A DNA stretch of 64,000 nucleotides from the NCBI RefSeq assembly GCF_947179515.1, contig NC_067472.1, forward strand, positions 104,491,506 to 104,555,505, in the 5' to 3' direction. Of this stretch, positions 56,601-64,000 are shown piece by piece. The notes under the pieces were generated by a model. The model did no database searches. It was given only the letters and a program-made list of their open reading frames with translations, and was not told the DNA's origin. Made by a program: the position numbers and the translations under genes. The first letter of the stretch is position 1. Every line of letters begins with the position of its first letter. Source of the DNA: Apodemus sylvaticus (Eukaryota; Chordata; Mammalia; Rodentia; Muridae).

Positions 56601-59600
56601 AGCTGCAAATACACAAACCACGATTCACTCGTGCAGCATGACCCTGCCCCCCATTACCTAGCACTCTCTACTCCTTGCCCTTGTCAGTACCCTTGGCCTT
56701 GTCAGTACGCTTTCCCTGACCCCCAAGAGGCGGACGAACAGCCTTGGGCTGCAGCCTCATGAGCTAAGGTCAATGTTTACAGTCTCTCTGCTGTGTGAAC
56801 CTGAGAAGGTCCTGTCCTTCTCTGTGACTATGTCCCTGTCTCCTCAATTGGACACTGGACTTCCTAGCACTGGCAGTTTGTGGTTGTGGCCAGGGGTACT
56901 CACCCATGGGTGTCCAGAGGGGAAACAGCTAGGCATACAATCTCGCTGGCCCGGATCTCCCCATTGGGTGTCACTGCCCGTTCATTCTCATAGTAGCTCA
57001 GGACCCCCTCACTCAGGACACACCAGCGCCGGCTGAACTCTGCCGAGAAGTTAGACAGAGGAACCATGAAGAAAGCCCCAGGCTGGCTGAAAACCACTCT
57101 CCTGCCGTTTTCCTGGGTCTCTGCTCCTACTCAACCTATAGGCTCTTCATTTTAACTCACTACTGGCCTGAGTGTCCCCCAGCTGTAGTCTCTATACCTA
57201 GTCCCCAACTCTTCCCTATAGCCTCTATGAACTTTTGGCCTCCCATTTGGAGGCCAAGAATGACGGAGTCTTGATCCCACTTCTCTTTAAATGTTAGATC
57301 CCACACTGTCCCCAATCTTTAGGGCAACCCGTGTCTCTCGGTCTAGGTCTGCCTCTGTCTGTCTTTTTGGTTACTCCTAGCTTCTGCCCCTGCTGCTCCT
57401 TCAACCTGCAGTTCCAATTGCATAGGAAGTCTTGGGAGCTGTGATGGTTTGTATATGCTTGGCCCAGGGAATGGCACTATTAGGAGGTGTGACCTTGTTG
57501 GAGTAGGTATGTCACTCTGGGCTTTAAGACCTTCATCCTAGCTGGCTGGAAGTCAGTATTCTGCTAGCAGCCTTCAGATGAAGATATAGAACTCTCAGCT
57601 CCTCCTGCACCATGCCTGCCTGGATGCTGCCATGTTCCCACCTTGTTGATAATGCACTGAAACTCTGAGCCTGTAAGCCAGCTGCAATTAAATATTGTCC
57701 TTTATAAGGGTTGTCTTGCTCATGGTGTCTGTTCACAGCTGTAAAACCCTAACTAAGACATGGGCCCACCCTGTGCCCCGTCTCCTTTGCCAGATACACT
57801 CCTGGTTCTATAGTCTGCCTCCTCCTACAATGGCTCTGAAGATGCACAAGACCCCCAGGAGAAACAGAAATGGGAATCTGGATCATGAAAGGTGAGTGAG
57901 CAGAGCACCAAGGCCAGGCAGGCAACTGTAGCTTGCAGCACTAGCCTCACAGTGGTGCAGAGCTTCCTGGCACTCAGGGTGAAAGGCTGACTGGGGGGTG
58001 GGGGGTTACATAAACGACATCGTCAGGCAGAGGGAACTGACTGGGAGCAGCAGAGGGTTACACCATCTGGGAGTCAGAGAGCTTCATCTGGGGTACTCCA
58101 AGAAGGGGTTCTGAGAAAGGCTGAAAGCAATGGACATCATGCTCCCCCGGTATGCTGCTCCTCACCCTGTCTTCTGAGAAGACACCTGCCTTCTGAGAAC
58201 AACGTGACTCCAAGCACACGCGCTCTGAGAGGCGCACTAGCCTGCTGGGGTCTTCTTCATTCCACAGATATATGTTAAGTTACCAGTGGGTACCAGGGCT
58301 TCCCAGGTGCTAGGGCTGCAACAGGTTCCAGGGATGCAGAGGCATATAGTAAGGGACAACTGAGACGGTAGAGTGCACTACCTATAATGTCGGCTACTTG
58401 AAAAGCTGAGACAAGTTGAAAACTTGAGCCCAGGAGTTCGATGCCAGGCTCTTGGGAGCAAAAAATAAAAATAAAAATCAGATGGCACAGTAAGCAGAAA
58501 AATAGTATTGGGGGTGACATGGGGCACAGTATCGAGTGGCTGGGAAAGATACGATATCCCTGAAGACATGACGTTTTAAGGGGCATTTGGGGAAAGCATT
58601 TAGGGAAGAGAGCTGCTAGCAGATTCCTGGTGGGTATAAATCTGGCTCATGTGTTGGAAGTCATGGAGCTGGGGCAGAATCCGGGGAGGGGTGTCTGCGC
58701 GATAGGAGGGCAGGTAGCTCTCTGGTGATGTGTAAGGACTGTAGGCTGAACTTGGAGCCATGGAGCAAGTGGGGGGCAGCTGAGACCTGAGAGAGATGGC
58801 GCTCAGGTTCAAGTCCTCAAACTGCCTACCATCCACATCTGGAGTATACCAGTCGCCTAGCACGAGACCACACCCAATAGGAGCTCCATACAGACTTCAG
58901 AAAACTCTCTGCAGTACTGCACCCATCCCCCACCCCAGCCAGCCCATTTCTCAAGCACTCACTGTATACAAGAGGCCATATCCAAGACTTTCCAGGTGGC
59001 TCTGCCAGAGTCCACTTGGCACCCTCAGGGCCTCTGCTGGACCAGCCCTAGTTTGCTGGCCCTGCAGCCAGGCTGACACACACCACGGGCCGGGATGGGT
59101 AAGAAAGAAGCTGGACTCACCTTCCCGGGCACGGCGGTCCTGCAGAGGCTTGCCGGCTGAAGCAGTTTTGTACAGGAAGCCACTGTGGCTCACAGTTGGC
59201 AGGGTAACAGAGTAGTGCTTTTCCGAAGGCTTTACTGAGTCCAACCGCGGGACTTCTTTGGAGTAGAAGAATGGTAGTGGTCATGCGGGTGTCCAGGAGG
59301 TACCCTCTCAGATGCCCCCTAGGGCAAAGTACCTAGGTTCATGGTCACAGCCCTGTTTTTTAGCTCCCTACCAGCACCCTCAGGCCCCCACTGCCACTAC
59401 CTTCACGGTTTTGAAAAGCCACATCTCAACCTCTGCCCACCAGTGGGGGTGTCACTCCATTCTCAGGGCCCAGCCCTACCCATCCTAGGACAGCTCCATG
59501 ACCCACCCCCAAGCCCACCCCACACTCCTCGTTGGAGGCAAAGAGACAAGTATTCTAGAATGAGGGGGGGGCTCTGGGCCAACTCAATAACAGTCCCTAG

Positions 59601-62600
59601 AGAGAGGTTTAGCCCAGACAGCACAAAGCCTAGTGAAGCAGGCCAGCTCAGCACCGAGGCTCCTGCCCTGTGGCCCCAGCCAGCTGGGTGGTCTCTTGTA
59701 CTTCCCTAGACACCTGGGTTCTCTCCAGCCCAGCACACCCCACCCACCCATGGCCCAAGGCCCAGAGCCCCAGCCGCTGAACCCCACCCTCAGCCTTAGG
59801 ATGTGGCCTCAAGAGACCCAGCCTGGGCCATAACCAACACGACCCCCTCCTCACCCACCCGAGATGAGGAGCCAAATGGGACTCAACTCAGGTCCCTGAT
59901 GGAACCCCACCCAGACTGAGCAAACAGACGACAAGGCTGCTGTGTGGTTCACACGACACACGGCAACACCCTCCTCCACGGCAACACAGGCCCGCTACAC
60001 ATACACAAACCCCAAAGCCTTAACTGCAGATATGAGGAAAGAGAACCTAAGCGGCTCCGAGGTTCTCCCTGGAGCAGATAGCTCCACTAGGAACCCACAT
60101 TTACGTCAGGGCAGAGCATACAACAGTCACAGAGAGACAGACACAAACGGCCGCTCACACAAAGCACTGACCATAACCCAAACATGCCCCAAGCGCCATG
60201 CAGCCACTACAGGGACCACCAAAGAACTTCAGTCCCATCTTGGGAGTGGCCTACCAATCCAGGCTCTCATCTGATTCATGGTTCCTGTTGACACCCCTAT
60301 AAAACTCTCCAAAAGAGCAGAGCCTGCCAGCAGGGTCCTCCAGCTACAGAGGGGACAGAACCAGCGCTCGCTCACCTGTGCTCTGGTTATTCCGTAGAAA
60401 CTCCATCTGCAGAGTCTGTCCGGCCTGCTCAGCAAGAGCCAGGGGTGTGGGAGCTGCTGGGTCCCCTGAGAAGCAGCTGACCCCAGCCCCACAGCCCAGG
60501 AGTGCCTGGGTCTCAGCCAGGTCAGTAGTAGTAACTGCAGCACACAGGGCCTAGAGGAGAAGGGGGGAGGGGGATCAATCCAAGCAAGAGTGGGAGGTGG
60601 AGGGGTAGGGCTGGGAGGAGGGAAGGGGAAGGAGTCCCCCAAACCCGGGGGTGGACCATCCTCAGATTGAAAGAGACCAGGGTTTAGAGAAGCCAGAAGG
60701 GAAGAAAAGAAAGGCATGTGAGTCAGAAAAAAGAAGAGAGGAGGGCAAGCCAGGGAGGCGGAGCAGAGGCTACCCAGCTGAGGCTGGGGTCCCAGCCACA
60801 GGCCCTCACCCTGTGGGTCCTGGGGCACAGCTGCTGGTCAGGGCACAAGGAGCCCTGGAGGATCTCAGGCTCCCTCTGCCTTGTAGCAGGGGCAGAGGGA
60901 GGGGCTGAGGGGTTGTAGCTAATTCCTCCCACATTTGAATTCCTCACTGCCGGCCCAGCCCTCCAGACCAATGGGAGCCACCACCCTTCTGGCTTTTAGG
61001 CCAGACTGGGCTGGGCTGAACTGGGGGCTGGACGCCTGGGTCCTGGGGAGGTGGAGGCCTGGTTTCTACAATGCTCTGGGGCTAGACTCGGCCTGCCTGG
61101 ATAGGGCTGCTTGGAGAAAGAGCTGAAGGTCGCCCACAGGTTACAAATGCTACCCTGCTGCCTCCAAGCAAGCGGTCTGAGCCAGAGCAGGCTCTAAGGC
61201 TTGGCTCCCAATCTTCTGGGGGCCTGGGGCCCATATGGGGCCTCATCTAGAATGGGGTGTGGATGGGATGGGTCAGAGCGGTCCAGCTGTTTTTCATGAG
61301 CCTGACAGGAAATAGCATCCCCACCAAGTTCACTCCTTTGGCAGGATTCTGAAAGAACAGGACAGGGTGCGGGAGACAGAGGAATCGGGAGAGGCAGCCA
61401 GATGCTGAAGACATGGCACTGGACCAAGAACCAAGCCTGACCCCTCCCTGTATTGTTCCAGCTTTCCCACTGCCCTCTGGGCCTCCATCTCCCCACACAG
61501 CCCTCTAAGCTGATGGAAGAGATGTGTTGAGAGAGAGGAATGAGGCCACAGAAGAAAGGGATGGGTTCAAGAGACAATGCAGGGACAAGAAGGCTCCGGA
61601 ACCCCAGAGGCCCTGCGTGCTGACCTTGTCCAGCTCCTCTTGGTTGCCGAACAGTGGGTGGTAGCGGCGGTACTTGCCCTCTCGGTACTTAGCCTCCAGG
61701 TGGTTCCGCCTGGCACCAGGGCTGCTGCCGGGCTCCAGGGCCTCACTGGGGGGCACGTTGGCAGCCCAGAAATGGTTCCCAGGACCATTGCCCAGCTGTA
61801 AGAAGAGCTGTAGGTACGGGCAAGCGTGAGAGGGGCAGCGGATAACTAAAGTCCTGAGACAGACAGACAGGCCACATACCCATTTGCCCCATGGGGCGGT
61901 CAGAAGCAGCTGGGTCTACTGGTGGCCACGGTGCTCTTGCCCAAGGCCTGGGCTCTGAGCCCAGATTGTCTCCGACAGTCTGATAGGTGAATGCCTGAGG
62001 CCTGGTCTCTGGGGTCCTCCCTGTTGTCTCACCCAGCCCCACTTCTGGAACTCTGCATTCCTGAGGCTGGCCCAGTGACACCAGTGGTGTCTAACCTGTC
62101 AGCCAATGGGCTAGGTAGGGATTTGGGGTCTATCTGTTCCTAACAGTCCTCTGCATAAGAGAAGGGTGGCAGTTTCTAGGAGATGGGGGTGTGGCAATAA
62201 GGCAAGCTCACCCTTTTCTTCTGACAGAGCTCAAGCTATCACAGGCATTTCCTGGGCTCCCCACCCACTCATTCAGAGTGCTGGAGTCTCAGCAGAGGAC
62301 AAAGCAGAAACTTTCCCTGCCACTAGGGACCTGATCAGAGTTGGCTTTGCTTTGCTTTGTTTTCCTCCCTGGGCCTCCGCCTCAGTGTTCTCAACTGTAC
62401 CCTGGGTATTCTAATCCTAACTCAGGATTATTCTAAAAGACAATTCATTAACAAAAGCAATGTTCTCAGCAGTGCTACACTGAACACCGTGTTGGGGGTA
62501 TGATCTGGGTATGCTATGAAGTTCCCGACAAAGCAGCAAGGCCCTGGGTGGCAGGTCCCTTGGTCCCTTCTGCTGCAGGTTCCCCATGACGACAGCCACA

Positions 62601-63264
62601 GGGGCACCAGAGACATTTAAAGCACAGGTATAAATAGATGAACATGTACGTGCCTCAAGTCATGCATGACATACACTGTGCACATGAATTCAGGCGCCGT
62701 GAAAGCTCAGAGGCCCTGAGTGCTGTGCACAGTGGTGAGCCCCCAGCTCGACTAGGACGTGGGGTGGGGAGGAGCAGGCTGGGTGGTCAATATGCAATAG
62801 GTAACCTCGGGCACATTACAGCCCAGTCCAGGGCTTCAGTTTCCACATCAGGACAACAGCTGAACTATATCTGGGGTCAGCAGTCCTCTAAAAGGTCAAA
62901 TAATAAGTAGTTTAAGTTTTTATGGAGCACATACAATCTGTCAAAGCTTTTTTTTTTTTTTATACAGCCCTTTAAAACTGTAAAAACATTCTCAGTACAC
63001 TGGCCAGTTTGCTGACAAAAGCTAAAAACAGGCTTTTCCAAAATCCCCACCCACTAGATTATCACAGAGCTCCCTCGGCTCCCAAGTTCTGAGGCCAGTG
63101 CGATGGACGGGGGTGGGGGGGAGGGGAGCAGCTGAGAGAGGCAACCCCAAGCATGGACGATCCGCAGGGCACGCCCACCTGGATGAGTGTTTCTGTCCAC
63201 ACCTTCCTGTCCATCTTCAGGCTCCGCACCTTGGACACTCCTGCACCCAGGCCACGGTGCTCCC
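44639..63264 (-). CDS. Arap1: Arap1, C-terminal about 876 residues (partial, 23 exons)
   Basis: ARAP1 is a PI(3,4,5)P3-responsive GTPase-activating protein for Arf and Rho family GTPases, acting at the plasma membrane, Golgi and endosomes. Spliced order: 63179-63264, 61625-61807, 60376-60550, 59121-59255, 56904-57039, 56500-56602, 55599-55794, 55263-55314, 55006-55169, 54694-54906, 54300-54405, 53756-53903, 53583-53669, 53432-53500, 53129-53246, 51201-51314, 50858-51003, (50320-50352 optional), 47593-47675, 46551-46601, 46275-46338, 44893-45042, 44639-44656. Splice phases join without a break over 2,630 nt. Domains: end of ArfGAP with the catalytic Arg in EHRGLG, ankyrin-like, PH3, PH4, RhoGAP (arginine finger in GIYRKCG), RA, PH5. 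Comparison with human ARAP1, recalled and not searched, identifies ARAP1 over ARAP2 or ARAP3. The first 570 or so residues lie right of the window. Confidence 0.96.
44893..45042 (-). CDS. Arap1: Arap1 exon: C-terminal tail
   Basis: This 150-nt exon is phase 0 at both ends. It reads HDGLVWPSEPSRVSRAVPEV, then RGSENEMRRSVAAFTADPLS. The acceptor is CCCTAG and the donor GTAAGTGG. The tail is Ser- and Arg-rich and probably flexible. Confidence 0.96.
45712..46115 (+). mobile_element. Rodent L1-3'-end-like repeat, copy B
   Basis: It shares the GGTGTGGCCTTGTTGGAGGA and CAGCTCCTCCAGCACCATGG segments with copy A, in the same orientation. A TC microsatellite interrupts it. Confidence 0.6.
45890..45965. 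repeat. TC microsatellite
   Basis: CTCTCTGTCT units end in CCCTCC units inside the L1-like repeat. Confidence 0.9.
46275..46338 (-). CDS. Arap1: Arap1 exon: PH5 C-terminal helix
   Basis: This 64-nt exon reads YLCCDTQMELREWFATFLSV and ends with Q in phase 0. The acceptor is TCTGCAG and the donor GTACCAG. ELREWFATFL is the PH C-terminal helix with its invariant Trp. Confidence 0.95.
46440..46510 (-). repeat. CCCCG pentanucleotide repeat (G-rich on Arap1 sense strand)
   Basis: About 14 CCCCG/CCCTG units lie inside the 212-nt intron between exons 46551-46601 and 46275-46338, about 40 nt after the donor. Confidence 0.95.
46551..46601 (-). CDS. Arap1: Arap1 exon: PH5, 51 nt
   Basis: This short exon reads CWGFTVVHETEKHEKQQW with both end codons split. 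The acceptor is CTGCAG and the donor GTAAGC. It is followed by a 212-nt intron filled with G-rich repeats on the coding strand. Confidence 0.95.
46745..46815 (+). mobile_element. Old ID-like SINE fragment
   Basis: GAGCTGGGGATGGTACGTGT, then TGAGTTCTACCCTCACCACT and an A-rich tail. Confidence 0.5.
46983..47275 (+). mobile_element. B4-like SINE
   Basis: A tRNA-like head (GCTTGCTCTGCATGCATGAG, CCCTAGCAACCACATAAAAA) followed by a B1-like body (GGCATGGCTGTGGGTGCCTG). Confidence 0.65.
47593..47675 (-). CDS. Arap1: Arap1 exon: PH5 middle
   Basis: This 83-nt exon reads SHRPEKEWPVNSLKVYLGVK, then KKLRPPT plus two bases. The acceptor is CCCCCAG and the donor GTGAGTC. It can follow either the 50858 exon or the cassette exon, both in phase 0. 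Confidence 0.95.
47676..50319. other. Arap1: Arap1 intron left of the cassette exon
   Basis: Mostly unique sequence, with a CA/CGCA microsatellite at 48814-48864. No coding exon was recognised. Confidence 0.65.
48814..48864. repeat. CA/CGCA microsatellite
   Basis: A CA run passes into GCACGCACGC units. Confidence 0.9.
50320..50352 (-). CDS. Arap1: Arap1 33-nt cassette exon (optional 11 residues in PH5)
   Basis: The acceptor AAACAG and donor GTGAGT flank exactly 11 codons reading SQRPWSGAPET. It is phase 0 at both ends, so it can be included or skipped without a frame change. The same 11-residue insertion is known in long human ARAP1 isoforms (recalled, not searched). It falls in the PH5 loop between YKEVR and SHRPEKEW. 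Confidence 0.85.
50353..50857. other. Arap1: Arap1 intron right of the cassette exon
   Basis: Unique sequence between the PH5-start exon and the cassette exon. I see no further feature in it. Confidence 0.65.
50858..51003 (-). CDS. Arap1: Arap1 exon: PH5 start
   Basis: This 146-nt exon reads ASRVGDTRHGMMKFREDRSL, then LPSGGFHDRYFILNSSCLRL and ends YKEVR in phase 0. The acceptor is CCCCCAG and the donor GTAAGCC. DRYFILN.SCLRLYKE is the PH strand 2-3 signature. Confidence 0.96.
51201..51314 (-). CDS. Arap1: Arap1 exon: RA domain end
   Basis: This 114-nt exon continues ERPLHFAEKVLPIVHGLGTD, then SYLVVKKYQSMEAMLLYL plus one base. The acceptor is CTCCACAG and the donor GTAAGTGG. The intron to its right, 51315-53128, carries the LTR-like block. 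Confidence 0.96.
51315..53128. other. Arap1: Arap1 intron with LTR-like block
   Basis: It contains a probable LTR fragment (about 52019-52262) with TATA and AATAAA on the plus strand. The rest is unique or old repeat sequence without coding signal. Confidence 0.65.
52019..52262 (+). mobile_element. Probable LTR fragment
   Basis: TATATAA at 52227-52233 and AATAAA at 52251-52256 lie 17 bp apart, the compact promoter/poly(A) layout of rodent LTRs with a short R region. Upstream are CTAATTAGGTGGTCACAGGC and ATGCTAATGAGGCATCTCAG. The ends were not defined. Confidence 0.4.
53129..53246 (-). CDS. Arap1: Arap1 exon: RA domain core
   Basis: This 118-nt exon reads IPASMTAEELTLEILDRRNV, then DYWTCFEVNEKEEA plus one base. 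The acceptor is GTGCAG and the donor GTGAGTGG. The MTAEELT..IL pattern is an RA-domain helix. Confidence 0.96.
53432..53500 (-). CDS. Arap1: Arap1 exon: RA domain start
   Basis: This 69-nt exon is phase 0 at both ends. It reads HAGDFICTVYLEEKKVEAEQ and ends HVK. The acceptor is CTGCAG and the donor GTGGGGGC. It provides the first strands of the Ras-associating ubiquitin-like fold. Confidence 0.95.
53583..53669 (-). CDS. Arap1: Arap1 exon: RhoGAP-RA linker helix
   Basis: This 87-nt exon reads VDEEELRKQREEVTAIVKMR and ends AGTASGTQ. It is phase 0 at both ends. The acceptor is CCCCAG and the donor GTGCAGG. The charged stretch is probably helical. Confidence 0.95.
53756..53903 (-). CDS. Arap1: Arap1 exon: RhoGAP C-terminal part
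   Basis: This 148-nt exon reads VQCFSDTNQMNTHNLAIVFG, then PTLFQTDGQDYKAGKVVE and ends HYVVVFS in phase 0. The NLAIVFGPTLF motif is the conserved RhoGAP block C containing the catalytic-pocket Asn. The acceptor is TTTCTAG and the donor GTGCGTCC. Confidence 0.97.
54300..54405 (-). CDS. Arap1: Arap1 exon: RhoGAP middle
   Basis: This 106-nt exon reads EIEDEEEKISRYQELLVHLP, then PVNRATVKALISHLYC. The acceptor is CCCAG and the donor GTGAGGG. The LP..N..T...L..HL pattern is typical of RhoGAP domains. Confidence 0.96.
54694..54906 (-). CDS. Arap1: Arap1 exon: RhoGAP with arginine finger
   Basis: This 213-nt exon reads GLTSEGIYRKCGQTSKTQRL, then DVSSALKRFLRDLPDGLFT, ending AWLEAS plus one base. The Arg of GIYRKCG is the RhoGAP catalytic arginine finger, and KRFLRDLP is the conserved helix that contacts the GTPase. 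The acceptor is CCCCAG and the donor GTGGGTCC. Confidence 0.97.
55006..55169 (-). CDS. Arap1: Arap1 exon: PH4 end and RhoGAP start
   Basis: This 164-nt exon reads TLYIQGERRLDFMAWLGAIQ, then the LSEQQLGDSDIPVIVYRCVD segment, and ends YITQC plus one base. The acceptor is GTACAG and the donor GTGAGCAC. DIPVIVYRCVDYI is the first helix of the RhoGAP fold. Confidence 0.96.
55263..55314 (-). CDS. Arap1: Arap1 exon: PH4, 52 nt
   Basis: This short exon reads SIQGDSENQVLVLVERRR with split codons at both ends. The acceptor is CCATAG and the donor GTGAGCC. It joins the neighbouring exons in frame, which supports its short length. Confidence 0.94.
55599..55794 (-). CDS. Arap1: Arap1 exon: PH4 start
   Basis: This 196-nt exon reads AFVPPLAEDLLARDFERIGR, then the EGWFALTGSELRAVFPEG stretch, ending LRRLQEL plus one base. 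The acceptor is AACTAG and the donor GTATGTGG. It begins the fourth PH domain. Confidence 0.95.
56500..56602 (-). CDS. Arap1: Arap1 exon: C-terminal part of PH3
   Basis: This 103-nt exon reads FEHTFEVYTEGERLYLFGLE and ends HEWVKCIAK in phase 0. The acceptor is TTTGCAG and the donor GTGGGCC. The EWVKCIAK end carries the conserved PH C-terminal helix tryptophan. Confidence 0.96.
56904..57039 (-). CDS. Arap1: Arap1 exon: core of PH3
   Basis: This 136-nt exon reads EFSRRWCVLSEGVLSYYENE, then VTPNGEIRASEIVCLAV and ends DTHG. The acceptor is TCGGCAG and the donor GTGAGTACC. The RRWCVL..GVLSYYE pattern is the PH beta-strand 2 to 4 signature. Confidence 0.96.
57439..57760 (+). mobile_element. Rodent L1-3'-end-like repeat, copy A
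   Basis: GTGATGGTTTGTATATGCTT, GGTGTGACCTTGTTGGAGTA, and an end near CCCTAACTAAGACA. This is a very common rodent repeat, probably an Lx-type L1 3' end (family from memory). Confidence 0.65.
58345..58480 (+). mobile_element. Diverged B1/Alu-like fragment
   Basis: ACCTATAATGTCGGCTACTT, then TTGAGCCCAGGAGTTCGATG and an AAATAAAAATAAA tail. Confidence 0.5.
59121..59255 (-). CDS. Arap1: Arap1 exon: linker and start of PH3
   Basis: This 135-nt exon reads EVPRLDSVKPSEKHYSVTLP and on to SHSGFLYKTASAGKPLQDRR. The acceptor is CCAAAG, with a weak pyrimidine tract, and the donor GTGAGTCC. The GFLYK motif opens the third pleckstrin-homology domain. Confidence 0.95.
59256..60375. other. Arap1: Arap1 intron
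   Basis: Unique sequence. I see no repeat, RNA or regulatory feature worth naming. Confidence 0.6.
60376..60550 (-). CDS. Arap1: Arap1 exon: ankyrin-like region after ArfGAP
   Basis: This 175-nt exon starts ALCAAVTTTDLAETQALLGC in phase 0 and ends at QMEFLRNNQST plus one base. The acceptor is CCTCTAG and the donor GTGAGC. The TPLALAEQAGQ stretch is ankyrin-repeat-like and packs against ArfGAP domains in this family. Confidence 0.95.
60551..61624. other. Arap1: Arap1 intron
   Basis: Unique sequence with a G-rich patch just after the left exon's acceptor side (60560-60660). Nothing else stands out. Confidence 0.6.
61625..61807 (-). CDS. Arap1: Arap1 exon: C-terminal half of ArfGAP domain
   Basis: This 183-nt exon is phase 0 at both ends. 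It reads LFLQLGNGPGNHFWAANVPP, continues through HLEAKYREGKYRRYHPLF and ends EELDK. The acceptor is CCTACAG and the donor GTCAGC. The GN..FWAANVPP and EAKYREGKYR signatures are typical of ArfGAP folds in the ARAP, AGAP and ASAP groups. Confidence 0.96.
61808..63178. other. Arap1: Arap1 intron
   Basis: It contains a MIR-like fragment near 62800-62890 and a T-run at 62947-62961 followed by AT-rich DNA. No exon was seen. Confidence 0.6.
63179..63264 (-). CDS. Arap1: Arap1 exon: ArfGAP catalytic arginine segment
   Basis: The acceptor CTCAG precedes 63264 and the donor GTGGGCG follows 63179. The 86-nt exon completes a Gly codon, then reads EHRGLGAGVSKVRSLKMD and ends ETLIQ in phase 0. The Arg after His is the ArfGAP catalytic arginine by family knowledge. 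The CX2CX16CX4C zinc ligands belong to the preceding exon, which is outside the window. Confidence 0.95.
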
Positions 63265-64000
63265 CTGAGATGAGGCAGATACAGTTACTCTGGTATAGCC
63301 CTCCTCTCGAGCACTCGCTCATCCCTACTGCTCCTCAGGCAGGCCTGTAGCTAGCCTACAGCCAGCTCCATTTGGCATGGCTCCAGAATCTGGTGGCTGC
63401 TCAGCAGGCCGCCCTCCAGCCACCACAGACCCTCCAGACCACCTTCCCGGCCAAGAGACTGCTTTGACGTGCCAATCCCTGCTCCACAACGTCAGCTGTT
63501 CCAGTGTAGACATCAATACCTTATCTCTCCCCTGTCATCTTCAACTTCCTGCCTCAACTCTCTTCCCGACTTCCCCCTCTCCATGGCCACGCCTTCCTGT
63601 CATTCAGGTCTCAGCTGACATGTCCCCTCCTCAGAGAAGAGGTCCAAATAGCACCTTCTCTTCCCACCTCTTTGTTTTGATTGGCTCCTGTGTTTTTTGC
63701 TGTCCCATTGCAATGCAACGGCATAAGAACAGGATCCTGAGCCCCCCAGCTTTAGGCCTCATCCTCGGTGCCCAGAACAAACAAGCTTTTAATAAAGGTC
63801 AGAGGAATGAAAGGGAAGGCTAAGGCTGGAGGTAGAGGATGGAGCTAGTTCAGCCAGGTCCCCGGAGGGACCCCGGGGAATGAGAAAGGGGGCACGAGGA
63901 ATGCCTGACTCCAGCCCTGGCCCTGCATTCATGCACCCATCTTCCACAGAGAAGCACAGTTGTCCTGTGTTAGCTCTGTGAGCGGCTGCTTGTCTGCACA
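63265..64000. other. Arap1: Arap1 intron continuing past the right edge
   Basis: The exon carrying the ArfGAP zinc-finger cysteines is not found here, so the intron extends beyond the window. Confidence 0.65.

Larger units (their letters stand above)
57040..59120. other. Arap1: Arap1 intron
   Basis: It carries an L1-3'-end-like repeat (57439-57760) and a B1/Alu-like fragment (58345-58480). An 87-codon open stretch at 58600-58863 has no family similarity. Confidence 0.65.

Noticed and set aside
58600..58863. 87-codon open stretch on the Arap1 strand, rich in Ser, Pro and Tyr
   Set aside because: It has no similarity to ARAP1 between PH3 exons, and the neighbouring exons join in frame without it. 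The acceptor-like TGCTAG lacks a good pyrimidine tract.

Overview
This is nuclear DNA from a murid rodent, most likely house mouse or a close relative. Genes are split into short exons with GT-AG borders. The interspersed repeats are rodent SINEs (B1, B2/B3-like and B4-like) and MIR fragments, and long CA, GA and CT arrays are common. No young rat-type ID elements were seen, which leans away from rat. There are no bacterial, phage or CRISPR features.

Two genes lie head to tail on the minus strand. The right third (about 44.06-64.0 kb) is the 3' part of Arap1, which encodes an Arf/Rho GTPase-activating protein that binds phosphoinositides. I place 22 constitutive coding exons and one 33-nt cassette exon, and every reading-frame phase joins correctly. 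They run from the catalytic 'HRGLG' segment of the ArfGAP domain through an ankyrin-like region, PH3, PH4, RhoGAP, RA and PH5 to the stop codon in an 18-nt final coding segment. The SAM, PH1, PH2 and zinc-finger start lie beyond the right edge.

About 9.5 kb of intergenic DNA (44.06-34.5 kb) separates Arap1 from Pde2a, the cGMP-stimulated cAMP/cGMP phosphodiesterase. It carries a divergent pair of strong CTCF-like motifs near 43.0 kb. The first Pde2a exon, at 34.42-34.49 kb, encodes the MGQACG N-terminus of PDE2A3, a lipid-modified membrane form. A 27.9-kb intron follows, and the next exon (6451-6517) sits at the edge of a CpG island. The same exon, extended upstream to the ATG at 6567, is the first coding exon of PDE2A2 (hydrophobic, mitochondrial-type N-terminus). 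An internal ATG in a second frame matches the start of the soluble PDE2A1 form. All downstream Pde2a coding exons lie left of position 1.

The rest is intron and intergenic DNA: SINEs, two related L1-3'-end-like repeats, an LTR-like block, a roughly 600-bp polypurine tract, exact 73-bp and 27-bp tandem duplications, a complex TG/CA minisatellite, and several homeodomain/AP-1/MEF2-rich blocks that could be enhancers. The most unusual unexplained element is an 83-nt near-perfect hairpin at 26619-26701 inside the large Pde2a intron. It has pre-miRNA dimensions.
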